64,000 nt of DNA from UBA7703 sp963667195 (lineage in GTDB: Bacteria; Bacillota; Clostridia; Christensenellales; CAG-138): contig OY762962.1 in the NCBI GenBank assembly GCA_963667195.1, forward strand, positions 1,364,001 through 1,428,000, read 5' to 3'. The notes below the pieces were generated by a model. It had not been told where the DNA came from. It was given only the letters and a program-made list of their open reading frames with translations, and ran no database searches. Every line of letters starts with the position of its first letter. Position 1 is the stretch's first letter. Positions 55,268-62,641 of the stretch are shown here, piece after piece. The position numbers and the translations under genes were made by a program.

Positions 55268-55990
55268 CTATTCGATATGATCATGCTTTTGCAAGTTGCA
55301 TCGAGCACACAATAATTGAATATTCGCAGCCGTTGTAGATGATCCTCCCTTAGAGAAAGGAATAATGTGATCGTAATGCAGGTTGGTTTCTGATCCACAT
55401 TTTACACATTTTCCTTTATCTCGCTGCCAAACTTCAACTTTGACATTTGTTGGTATTAGTCGATTGTGTTCGAGTTCAATTTCTTTCGGTTCGATGGTAG
55501 CGCTGCTGGAAGCCTTTTCTTCCAACATCTCCAATTTGAACTTAAAGACTTTTCGGTTTCCAGAGCGTTCAATCCAAGCGTCCGTAAGCACAAAGAATCC
55601 ATTAGCAACCCAAATGCCAGCTTTGATTTTCTCATAGACCTTGATGATCTTCGGTGTCTTACCTTGGGTAAACCCTTTTGCCGCCTGATAAAACTTACCG
55701 TTTTCAGTTAGTCCACCCGAGGGCGTGAACATTGGTTGATCAAGGTCTTTTGGATTACGTCCACCACTTATATAGTTCGATTGTATATCGTGGCCTTCAT
55801 AAATAATGGTCGTACCACTATCTTCGAAGCGATCAGCATAAGGTGCATTATTTCTCACACTCATTAGAATGATGCCGTAGTCACGACCGTTGATACTGAA
55901 GTTCATACCACGCTGGATAGAAAACCCTTCTGCGATGGTTATATCCACATAACGAATTACATCACCGCGCTTCATTGTTTGTTCGCTCAT
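55268..55990 (-). CDS. SRA-like/HNH nuclease, predicted modification-dependent endonuclease
   Basis: 240 residues from the ATG at 55988-55990, which has AAGGAGCCAAT upstream; upstream in-frame codons lack a site. Residues about 20-155 show an SRA-YDG-like pattern: RGMNFSINGRDYGIILM, GTTIIYEGHD, DLDQPMFTPSGGLTENGKFY, then KVYEKIKAGIWVANGFFVL and RKVFKFKLEML. SRA-type domains flip out methylated or hydroxymethylated bases. The C-terminus is an HNH nuclease: CVKC (195-198), LHYDHI with His205 and His208, Asn223, and CARCN (228-232). Fused in this order it resembles McrA-like type IV restriction enzymes such as SRA-HNH proteins. No methylase lies nearby, as expected for a type IV enzyme. AT-rich composition suggests transfer. 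Confidence 0.8.
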   Translation of the reverse strand: MSEQTMKRGDVIRYVDITIAEGFSIQRGMNFSINGRDYGIILMSVRNNAPYADRFEDSGTTIIYEGHDIQSNYISGGRNPKDLDQPMFTPSGGLTENGKFYQAAKGFTQGKTPKIIKVYEKIKAGIWVANGFFVLTDAWIERSGNRKVFKFKLEMLEEKASSSATIEPKEIELEHNRLIPTNVKVEVWQRDKGKCVKCGSETNLHYDHIIPFSKGGSSTTAANIQLLCARCNLQKHDHIE

Positions 55991-56278
55991 ATTGGCTCCT
56001 TGCTTTAGAATTTTACTCGTACTCAAGCGTTTACTCATCACCGAAATCTATTTTTAACTGTCAAACGGATTTAAGTCGACAACTCAATTAGTGATAGCGG
56101 ATGGTGATTTGTAGCTTGTCATAGTAATTCATATAAAAAATAAACTAAGTAGATTTTATTCTTGTTACTACCACTGTGTCAATTGAATGAATCGTTACAA
56201 CTAGTAATATCAAGCTGCACACCTTTACACACAGGTTTGCGGTTGACTTTACCGCGCGGGATTGCTACGCTGATTTGC

Positions 56279-56716
56279 ATGGAACAGAGAGTGAAAACAA
56301 CGACACAAACGCTCCCGAGTGGGCGAATACTGACGATAACGCTGGATCGCTATGAGGCGGCGGCTGCCCGCGCACGCGGAGAGATCGCGGTCTATGACGA
56401 CCGCTTCACCGAGAATCCTTCGTTTCGCATCTTCGACTCCTACCGCATCCGCAAAAACCGCGACAAGCGGGAGATCCTCCGCGCGATGATCGCCTACAAC
56501 GCGGCGAATCCAAGCGATCCCGCCTGGATGCGCACGGAAGACAATCTTGTGTTGGAGTGGATGGAGCATAACTTCGCCTACCGCGTTGGATTTTTGCGCA
56601 GCAGGGCGGCAAGCGTGGACCTCGACAACCACGCGGAGGGCAAGGGCGCGCTAGGGTATTTTATGAAGAGCGCGTGGGAAGTGATTTTGGGGTATCTCAG
56701 ACCGAGGAAAAATTAA
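56279..56716 (+). CDS. Protein of unknown function
   Basis: 145 residues if started at the ATG at 56279. A good ribosome site is missing; a GTG at 56291 would be another choice. I do not recognise the family. The sequence is largely helical, begins TQTLPSGRILTITLDRYEAA and contains PAWMRTEDNLVLEWMEHNFAYRVGF and a VDLDNHAEGKGALGYF segment with Asp and His. It is Arg-rich, with no signal peptide or membrane helix. A terminator lies just past the stop. Codon use is GC-rich like the chromosome, not the SRA-HNH gene upstream. Confidence 0.55.
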   Translation: MEQRVKTTTQTLPSGRILTITLDRYEAAAARARGEIAVYDDRFTENPSFRIFDSYRIRKNRDKREILRAMIAYNAANPSDPAWMRTEDNLVLEWMEHNFAYRVGFLRSRAASVDLDNHAEGKGALGYFMKSAWEVILGYLRPRKN

Positions 56717-56727
56717 TGCGGCAGGGA

Positions 56728-56756
56728 TTTTTTTGACGGCGAAGCCGTCTTTTTTA
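56728..56756 (+). terminator. Terminator of the 56279-56716 gene
   Basis: A 6-bp stem GACGGC-GAA-GCCGTC with six T after it. Confidence 0.75.
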
Positions 56757-56827
56757 TTTGCGATAAAGTTGTTGAAACTTTATTTTAAATAGGCCTTGAT
56801 TCTAATTTTTAATGCCTTTACGCTTTG

Positions 56828-56847
56828 TTGCAAGGATATCCTTGCAA
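56828..56847. promoter_or_regulatory. Perfect 20-bp palindrome upstream of the serine hydrolase gene
   Basis: TTGCAAGGATATCCTTGCAA is a perfect palindrome 24 bases before the start codon and immediately ahead of the AAAAGGAG ribosome site. It may bind a dimeric repressor or form an RNA hairpin. A second imperfect repeat (ATAAAGTT-N5-AACTTTAT) lies at 56763-56783. Confidence 0.6.
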
Positions 56848-56871
56848 GTAAAGAAAAGGAGAAACCGACAA

Positions 56872-57846
56872 ATGAATCAAGACAACACAAGGATGTTGGA
56901 CGACGCGGTTCGCCGTTTCGACGACAACATCACTGGCATACTAATACAAAAAGACGGCGAAATCAGATATGAGAACTATTTCCACGGCTACTCCGCGGAA
57001 CACGCCGCGCACGTTTACTCGGTGACCAAGAGCGTCTTTTCCGCGCTGATCGGAATCGCGATCGGGAAAGGCATGATCAGGAGCATCGATCAGAAGGTGC
57101 TGGACTTCTTCCCGGATTACGAGGTTCTGCCGAACGAAACGGGCATTCACCACGTGACCATCCGGCACCTATTGACCATGACCGCACCATATAAGTATGA
57201 AACCGAGCCGTATATGCAGTTTTTCACGAGCCCGAATCCGGTTCGCGCCGCGCTCGACCTCTTGGGTGGGGACAAGCCGATCGGAACCTTTCACTACTCC
57301 GCGATCGGCGGCACGCACATCCTCTCCGGTATACTGACCCGCGCGGCGGGGCAAAGCGCGCTCGCTTTTGCGCAGGAGCAATTGTTTGCGCCGCTGGAGA
57401 TTCAGGTTCCAACTAGCATCGTGATCCGAAGCGAGGCGGAGCATTCGGCGATCATGAGCGATCCGAACACACGCGGCTGGGTCACCGACCCGCAGGGGAA
57501 CAACTTCGCGAGCTGGGGACTGTTCCTGACCCCGCGCGAGATGGCGAAGATCGGACAACTCTACCTTGATGGCGGCGCTTGGGAAGGGAGGCAGATCGTG
57601 CCCGCACAATGGATCGTCGAGAGCACGCGCGAGCAAAGCCGCGCGGTTGAGTATGGCAACATTGCGTATGGCTATCTTTGGTGGGTTATGGATTCCGATT
57701 GTTTTGCGGCGCTGGGCGACGGCGGCAACACGATCTACGTAAACCGCAAAGAGCGGATCGTGGTCTGCGTGGAAGCCTTTCTCAAACCGGAGGTGAAAGA
57801 CCGGATCGGTTGGATCAAGACTGAGATAGAGCCGCTGCTGATTTAA
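56872..57846 (+). CDS. Serine hydrolase (beta-lactamase/AmpC-like fold)
   Basis: 324 residues from the ATG at 56872, which has AAAAGGAGAAACCGACAA upstream. Class C-type serine hydrolase fold. The catalytic SxxK motif is SVTKS near residue 70, the YxN-like element is HYSAIGG near 147, and the C-terminal GDGGNTIYV motif resembles the beta-3 strand. The substrate could be a peptide, ester or beta-lactam; no signal peptide is seen, so the enzyme is probably cytosolic. It is transcribed behind a palindrome (56828-56847). Bidirectional terminator follows at 57869. Confidence 0.85.
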   Translation: MNQDNTRMLDDAVRRFDDNITGILIQKDGEIRYENYFHGYSAEHAAHVYSVTKSVFSALIGIAIGKGMIRSIDQKVLDFFPDYEVLPNETGIHHVTIRHLLTMTAPYKYETEPYMQFFTSPNPVRAALDLLGGDKPIGTFHYSAIGGTHILSGILTRAAGQSALAFAQEQLFAPLEIQVPTSIVIRSEAEHSAIMSDPNTRGWVTDPQGNNFASWGLFLTPREMAKIGQLYLDGGAWEGRQIVPAQWIVESTREQSRAVEYGNIAYGYLWWVMDSDCFAALGDGGNTIYVNRKERIVVCVEAFLKPEVKDRIGWIKTEIEPLLI

Positions 57847-57868
57847 ACAGAAGACGCGAACAAACAAA

Positions 57869-57896
57869 AGAGCGAGAGGAATTTCCCTCTCGCTCT
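57869..57896. terminator. Bidirectional terminator
   Basis: An 11-bp stem (AGAGCGAGAGG / CCTCTCGCTCT) lies between two convergent genes. Confidence 0.8.
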
Positions 57897-57908
57897 TAAT
57901 CGTTTCGT

Positions 57909-58466
57909 TTACATTCCCAGCGCTTCGTGTACGTCCCGCATGCCGAGGATGCTTTTCTGGATGACGTCCTCCAGCGGGAGACCCAGTAGCTCGCAGCCGC
58001 CGAGGATGACGTCGCGGTTCACGCCCGCGGCAAAGCCTTTGTCCTTGAACTTTTTCTTCACGCTGGAGACTTCCATGTCCATCACGCTTTTGCTGGGGCG
58101 CATGTAAGCCGCCGCCGTGATGAGCCCCGTGAGCTCGTCGATGGTATACAGCACGGTCTCCATCCGCTTCTCCGGTTTGACATCGACGCAGAGACCCCAG
58201 CCGTGCGCAAGGATCGCGTGGATGAACGCTTCATCGTAGCCCGCTTCGGCAAGCAGGCGGGGCGCAACCTTGAGGTGCTCCTCCGGCCACTGCTCGTAGT
58301 CCACATCGTGCAGTAAGCCCACGATGCCCCAGTAGTTCTCGTCCTCGCCCGCCTCGCGTGCGAAATAGCACATCACGCCCTCTACCGCAAACGCGTGCTT
58401 GAGCAGCGCTTCGCTTTTTGTATAAGCTTTCAGCGTAGCGAGCGCATGTTCCCGTGTCGTATCCAT
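57909..58466 (-). CDS. HD domain-containing protein
   Basis: 185 residues from the ATG at 58464-58466, with AAAGGCGAAGC upstream. An HD-type phosphohydrolase helical domain: residues about 15-100 with HAFAVEGVMCYFAREAGED, then LLHDVDYEQWPE containing the metal-binding His-Asp pair. HILAHG is altered to IHAILAHGWG. The C-terminal ITAAAYMRPSKSVMDMEVSSVKKKFKDKGFAAGV segment matches a clostridial HDIG subfamily. Predicted hydrolase of nucleotides or phosphates; the substrate is unknown. A TTGCCC-N18-TATGAT promoter may lie at 58585-58614. Confidence 0.82.
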   Translation of the reverse strand: MDTTREHALATLKAYTKSEALLKHAFAVEGVMCYFAREAGEDENYWGIVGLLHDVDYEQWPEEHLKVAPRLLAEAGYDEAFIHAILAHGWGLCVDVKPEKRMETVLYTIDELTGLITAAAYMRPSKSVMDMEVSSVKKKFKDKGFAAGVNRDVILGGCELLGLPLEDVIQKSILGMRDVHEALGM

Positions 58467-58584
58467 ATCTGCTTCGCCTTTCTGTTTTGGTTCTTTACGC
58501 TTTTCCGTCGTATCGCGCATTTGTTACGGCGTCATTTGTATGCCGCCTGGACGAACAAATGCAATCACGCGGACATTTCTCAAT

Positions 58585-58614
58585 ATCATATAATAAAATT
58601 ATAAAAAAGGGCAA
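58585..58614 (-). promoter_or_regulatory. Predicted promoter of the HD domain gene
   Basis: Minus strand TTGCCC (58609-58614), 18-base spacer, TATGAT (58585-58590). Confidence 0.4.
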
Positions 58615-58633
58615 TATATTTTAGAATCTTTTC

Positions 58634-58662
58634 TTGACAGAGTATAAATAGGATGATATCAT
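58634..58662 (+). promoter_or_regulatory. Predicted sigma-A promoter of rpoB-rpoC
   Basis: TTGACA (58634-58639), 17-base spacer, TATCAT (58657-58662). The leader to the rpoB ATG is about 185 bases and ends in a GGTACGG-N7-CCGTGCC hairpin (58817-58837) just before the AAGGGGAG ribosome site. Confidence 0.6.
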
Positions 58663-58853
58663 TCATGATTGACTTATGATCTCATAAATGTCGAAATATG
58701 CCCAAAATCGCTTTTTTCAGCGTGTTTTTCGCGGGAAAACAGCACGATGGGCCATTTTTGACCAACTGATGCGGTGTAGGTTTTTGCAAAGGGTTTTTGC
58801 CAGAAAAAATGCGAAGGTACGGCCTGCAACCGTGCCGGCAAGGGGAGTACGCG

Positions 58854-61800
58854 ATGATGCATGACGTTCAAATGGGCAGACAGACGCGAAAGAGCTTTTC
58901 CAGAATTCGGGAAGTGCTCGATATGCCAGATTTGATTGAGATCCAAAAGAATTCGTACTATCGTTTTTTGAAGGAGGACCTGAAAGAGGTTTTTGACGAT
59001 ATTTCCCCAATCACCGATTATTCCGGCAAGCTGGTGTTAGAGTTTGTCGATTACCGTATTGACCTAGACTCACCGAAATATTCCATGGAAGAAAGCAAGG
59101 AGCGCGACGTAAACTACGCGGCTCCGCTTCGCGTTACCGTTCGCTTAATCAATAAGGAGACGGGCGAAGTCAAGCAGCAGGAAGTATTCATGGGCGACTT
59201 CCCGCTGATGACGCCGCAGGGCACGTTTATCATCAACGGCGCCGAGCGCGTCATCGTCTCCCAGCTCGTCCGCTCGCCGGGCGTGTATTTCTCCGAGAGC
59301 TTCGACAAGGTCGGCAAGCAGCTCTTCTCCGCGCAGGTGATTCCGAATCGCGGCGCGTGGCTGGAGTATGAAACCGACTCTAACGGCGTACTCTACGTCA
59401 AGATCGACCGTCAGCGCAAGGTGCACATCACGGCGCTGGTTCGCGCGCTGGGCTACGGCTCCAACCCGCAGATTCTCGATCTGTTCGGCGACGACGAGCG
59501 CCTTTCCGCAACGCTTCAGAAAGACCCCACGCACTCCGAGGCGGAAGGTCTCATCGAAATCTACAAGCGTCAGCGCCCCGGTGAGCCGCCGACGGAAGAG
59601 AGCGCTCGCTCGCTTCTGAATTCGCTGTTCTTCGACAAGCGCTATGATTTGGCGCGCGTCGGGCGCTATAAATTCAACAAAAAGCTCGCCATCCGCGCGC
59701 GGATTCGCAACCACGTCGCGGCGGATACGATCGTGCACCCCGTGACCGGCGAAATCCTCGCCGAGGCGGGGCAGACCATCGACCGCTTTGTCGCGGGAGA
59801 CATCCAGAACGCGGGCATCAACGAAGTCTGGCTGCAGGTTGGCGAGAACCGCGTGAAGGTCATCGGCAACAACTTCGTGCGCGCCAACGAGTGGCTGGAG
59901 TTTGATCCTGCGGAAGCTGGCATCAACGAGGACGTCCACCTGCCGACCCTTAAGACCGCGCTCAAGGACGGCGAAGGCATGACCAAGGAAGAGCTCAAGG
60001 CGCTGCTCAAGGCGCGCTATTATGACCTCATTCCGCGGCACATCATTCCCGACGACATGATCTCCTCGATCTCGTACCTCATCGGCATGCCCTACAGCAT
60101 CGGCCGCACGGACGACATCGACCACCTTGGCAACCGCCGCATCCGCAGTGTTGGCGAGCTTCTGCAAAACCAGATCCGCGTCGGCCTTACCCGCCTCGAG
60201 CGCGTTGTGCGCGAGCGCATGGGCCTGCAGGATATGGATGTCGCGATGCCCTCTAACCTCATCAACATCCGCCCGGTCACCGCGGCGATCAAGGAGTTCT
60301 TCGGCTCTTCGCAGCTGAGCCAGTTCATGGATCAGACGAACCCGCTGGCGGAACTCACGCATAAGCGCCGTCTTTCGGCACTCGGCCCTGGCGGCCTCAA
60401 CCGCGAGCGCGCAACGTTCGATGTTCGCGACGTTCACTTCTCGCATTACGGACGTATGTGCCCGATCGAGACGCCTGAAGGTCCGAACATCGGACTGATC
60501 AACTCGCTCTCGACCTATGCGCGCATCAACGAGTACGGCTTCATCGAAGCACCATACCGCCGCGTGGACAGCAAGAAGCATGTCATCACGGACGAGATCG
60601 AATACCTCACCGCGGATGAAGAGGATAACTTCATCGTGGCGCAGGCCAACGAGCCGATCAACGAGGACTTGCACTGGTTTAAGAAGGACCGCGTCATCGC
60701 GCGCCTCCTCGACCAGATCATCGAAGTCAAGGCCACGGAAGTGGACTACATGGACGTTTCCCCGAAGCAGCTGGTCTCGGTTGCGACGGCGATGATCCCC
60801 TTCCTCGAAAACGACGACGCAAACCGCGCGCTGATGGGCTCGAACATGCAGCGTCAGGCGGTTCCGCTTCTCATTCCCGAATCTCCGATCGTGGCGACGG
60901 GTATGGAATACAAAGCGGCGCACGACTCCGGCATCGTGCTCATTGCGCAGGAGGACGGCGTGGTTTCCAAGCTCTCCGCCAAGGCGATCGTGATTACGGA
61001 CAAGATCGGCGTGGAGCACGTGTATAAACTCACGAAGTTCCAGCGCAGCAACCAGGGCACCTGCCTAAACCAGCGCCCGATCGTCAGAAAAGGCGACATC
61101 GTCGTCAAAGGCGATGTAATCGCGGACGGCGCCTCGACCGAAAACGGCGAGATCGCGCTCGGCAGAAACATCCTCATCGGATTCATGACCTGGGAAGGTT
61201 ACAACTACGAGGACGCGGTTCTCATCAGTGAAAAGCTGGTCAAGGACGACGTCTTTACCTCCATCCACATCGAGGAGCACGAGGTAGAGGCCCGCGACAC
61301 GAAACTCGGGCCCGAAGAGATCACCCGCGACATCCCGAACATCGGTGAAGACGCTCTGGCGCAGCTCGACGAGAGCGGCATCATCCGTCCCGGTGCGGAA
61401 GTCCGCAGCGGCGACATCCTCGTCGGCAAGGTTACCCCGAAGGGCGAGACCGAGCTGACGGCAGAAGAGAGATTGCTGCGCGCCATCTTCGGCGAAAAAG
61501 CGCGCGATGTACGCGATACTTCCCTGCGCGTTCCGCACGGCGAAGGCGGCATCGTGGTCGATGTCAAGATCTTCACCCGCGAGCATAAAGACGAGCTCAG
61601 CCCCGGCGTCAACCAGATGGTTCGCGTCTACATCGCCCAGAAGCGCAAGATCAGCGTCGGCGACAAGATGGCGGGACGTCACGGCAACAAGGGTGTTATC
61701 TCGCGCATCCTGCCGGAAGAGGATATGCCCTTCCTGCCGGACGGCACGCCGCTGCAGATCGTGCTCAACCCCCTCGGCGTTCCCTCGCGTATGAACATCG

Positions 61801-62618
61801 GTCAGGTTCTGGAGCTGCACCTTGGCGCCGCGTGCAAAAACCTCGGCATCAAGATCGCGACCCCTGTCTTCGACGGCGCAACCGAAACCGACATCAAAGA
61901 CCTGCTCGTCAGCGCCGGACTCAACTCCGACGGCAAGACGACGCTCTACGACGGACGCAGCGGCGAACCCTTTGAAAACCGCGTCTCCGTCGGCTATATG
62001 TATTACCTCAAGCTCGCCCACCTTGTGGACGACAAGATCCACGCCCGCTCGACCGGCCCATACTCGCTGGTCACCCAGCAACCTCTGGGCGGCAAAGCGC
62101 AGTTCGGCGGCCAGCGCTTCGGCGAAATGGAAGTCTGGGCACTGGAAGCGTACGGCGCGGCCTACACCCTGCAGGAGATCCTCACGGTCAAGTCGGATGA
62201 CGTGGTCGGCCGCGTGAAGACCTACGAAGCGATCGTCAAGGGCGACAACGTGCCGCCGGCGGGTGTTCCGGAGTCGTTTAAGGTGCTCATCAAGGAGCTC
62301 CAGTCCCTCGCACTCGACATCAAGGTGCTGTCCGACACGCGCGACGAGATCTTCATCAACGAGGACGACGACGACGACGCAGTGCCGATCGACGTCAACC
62401 TCGCAGGTCTGGAAGACACGCCTGCCTTCACGCCGATCGACGATGAAGAGGACGATCTGGAGGACTTCGACGAATTCGAAGACTTCGAGGATTCCGAAGA
62501 GGAACCCGCGGTGACCGATGAGGCCGATTCCGCGGACGAAGGCCTCGACGGATTGGACGAAGATCTTGCCGAGCTTTCGGACACGCTGGATCTCGACATC
62601 GACAAGGACATCGAATAA
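58854..62618 (+). CDS. rpoB: DNA-directed RNA polymerase subunit beta
   Basis: 1,254 residues from the ATG at 58854, with AAGGGGAG upstream. Begins GRQTRKSFSRIREVLDMPDL as in Clostridia. The rifampicin pocket reads SSQLSQFMDQTNPLAELTHKR, the unmutated consensus. Other landmarks are KMAGRHGNKGVISRI and the C-terminal GGKAQFGGQRFGEMEVWALEAYGA. An acidic tail of about 85 residues (rich in Asp and Glu) follows the conserved end, typical of many clostridia. It is preceded by its own promoter and by an unrelated divergent HD gene, rather than by rplJ-rplL. rpoC follows after 23 bases. Confidence 0.98.
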   Translation: MMHDVQMGRQTRKSFSRIREVLDMPDLIEIQKNSYYRFLKEDLKEVFDDISPITDYSGKLVLEFVDYRIDLDSPKYSMEESKERDVNYAAPLRVTVRLINKETGEVKQQEVFMGDFPLMTPQGTFIINGAERVIVSQLVRSPGVYFSESFDKVGKQLFSAQVIPNRGAWLEYETDSNGVLYVKIDRQRKVHITALVRALGYGSNPQILDLFGDDERLSATLQKDPTHSEAEGLIEIYKRQRPGEPPTEESARSLLNSLFFDKRYDLARVGRYKFNKKLAIRARIRNHVAADTIVHPVTGEILAEAGQTIDRFVAGDIQNAGINEVWLQVGENRVKVIGNNFVRANEWLEFDPAEAGINEDVHLPTLKTALKDGEGMTKEELKALLKARYYDLIPRHIIPDDMISSISYLIGMPYSIGRTDDIDHLGNRRIRSVGELLQNQIRVGLTRLERVVRERMGLQDMDVAMPSNLINIRPVTAAIKEFFGSSQLSQFMDQTNPLAELTHKRRLSALGPGGLNRERATFDVRDVHFSHYGRMCPIETPEGPNIGLINSLSTYARINEYGFIEAPYRRVDSKKHVITDEIEYLTADEEDNFIVAQANEPINEDLHWFKKDRVIARLLDQIIEVKATEVDYMDVSPKQLVSVATAMIPFLENDDANRALMGSNMQRQAVPLLIPESPIVATGMEYKAAHDSGIVLIAQEDGVVSKLSAKAIVITDKIGVEHVYKLTKFQRSNQGTCLNQRPIVRKGDIVVKGDVIADGASTENGEIALGRNILIGFMTWEGYNYEDAVLISEKLVKDDVFTSIHIEEHEVEARDTKLGPEEITRDIPNIGEDALAQLDESGIIRPGAEVRSGDILVGKVTPKGETELTAEERLLRAIFGEKARDVRDTSLRVPHGEGGIVVDVKIFTREHKDELSPGVNQMVRVYIAQKRKISVGDKMAGRHGNKGVISRILPEEDMPFLPDGTPLQIVLNPLGVPSRMNIGQVLELHLGAACKNLGIKIATPVFDGATETDIKDLLVSAGLNSDGKTTLYDGRSGEPFENRVSVGYMYYLKLAHLVDDKIHARSTGPYSLVTQQPLGGKAQFGGQRFGEMEVWALEAYGAAYTLQEILTVKSDDVVGRVKTYEAIVKGDNVPPAGVPESFKVLIKELQSLALDIKVLSDTRDEIFINEDDDDDAVPIDVNLAGLEDTPAFTPIDDEEDDLEDFDEFEDFEDSEEEPAVTDEADSADEGLDGLDEDLAELSDTLDLDIDKDIE

Positions 62619-62641
62619 GCGGCAGCAAGGAGAGATAGACT

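Noticed and set aside
59145..61019. Long antisense frame within rpoB, and similar ones within ileS (42520-44766) and rpoC (62222-63868)
   Set aside because: Each is a shadow of a strongly conserved gene and lacks any family resemblance.
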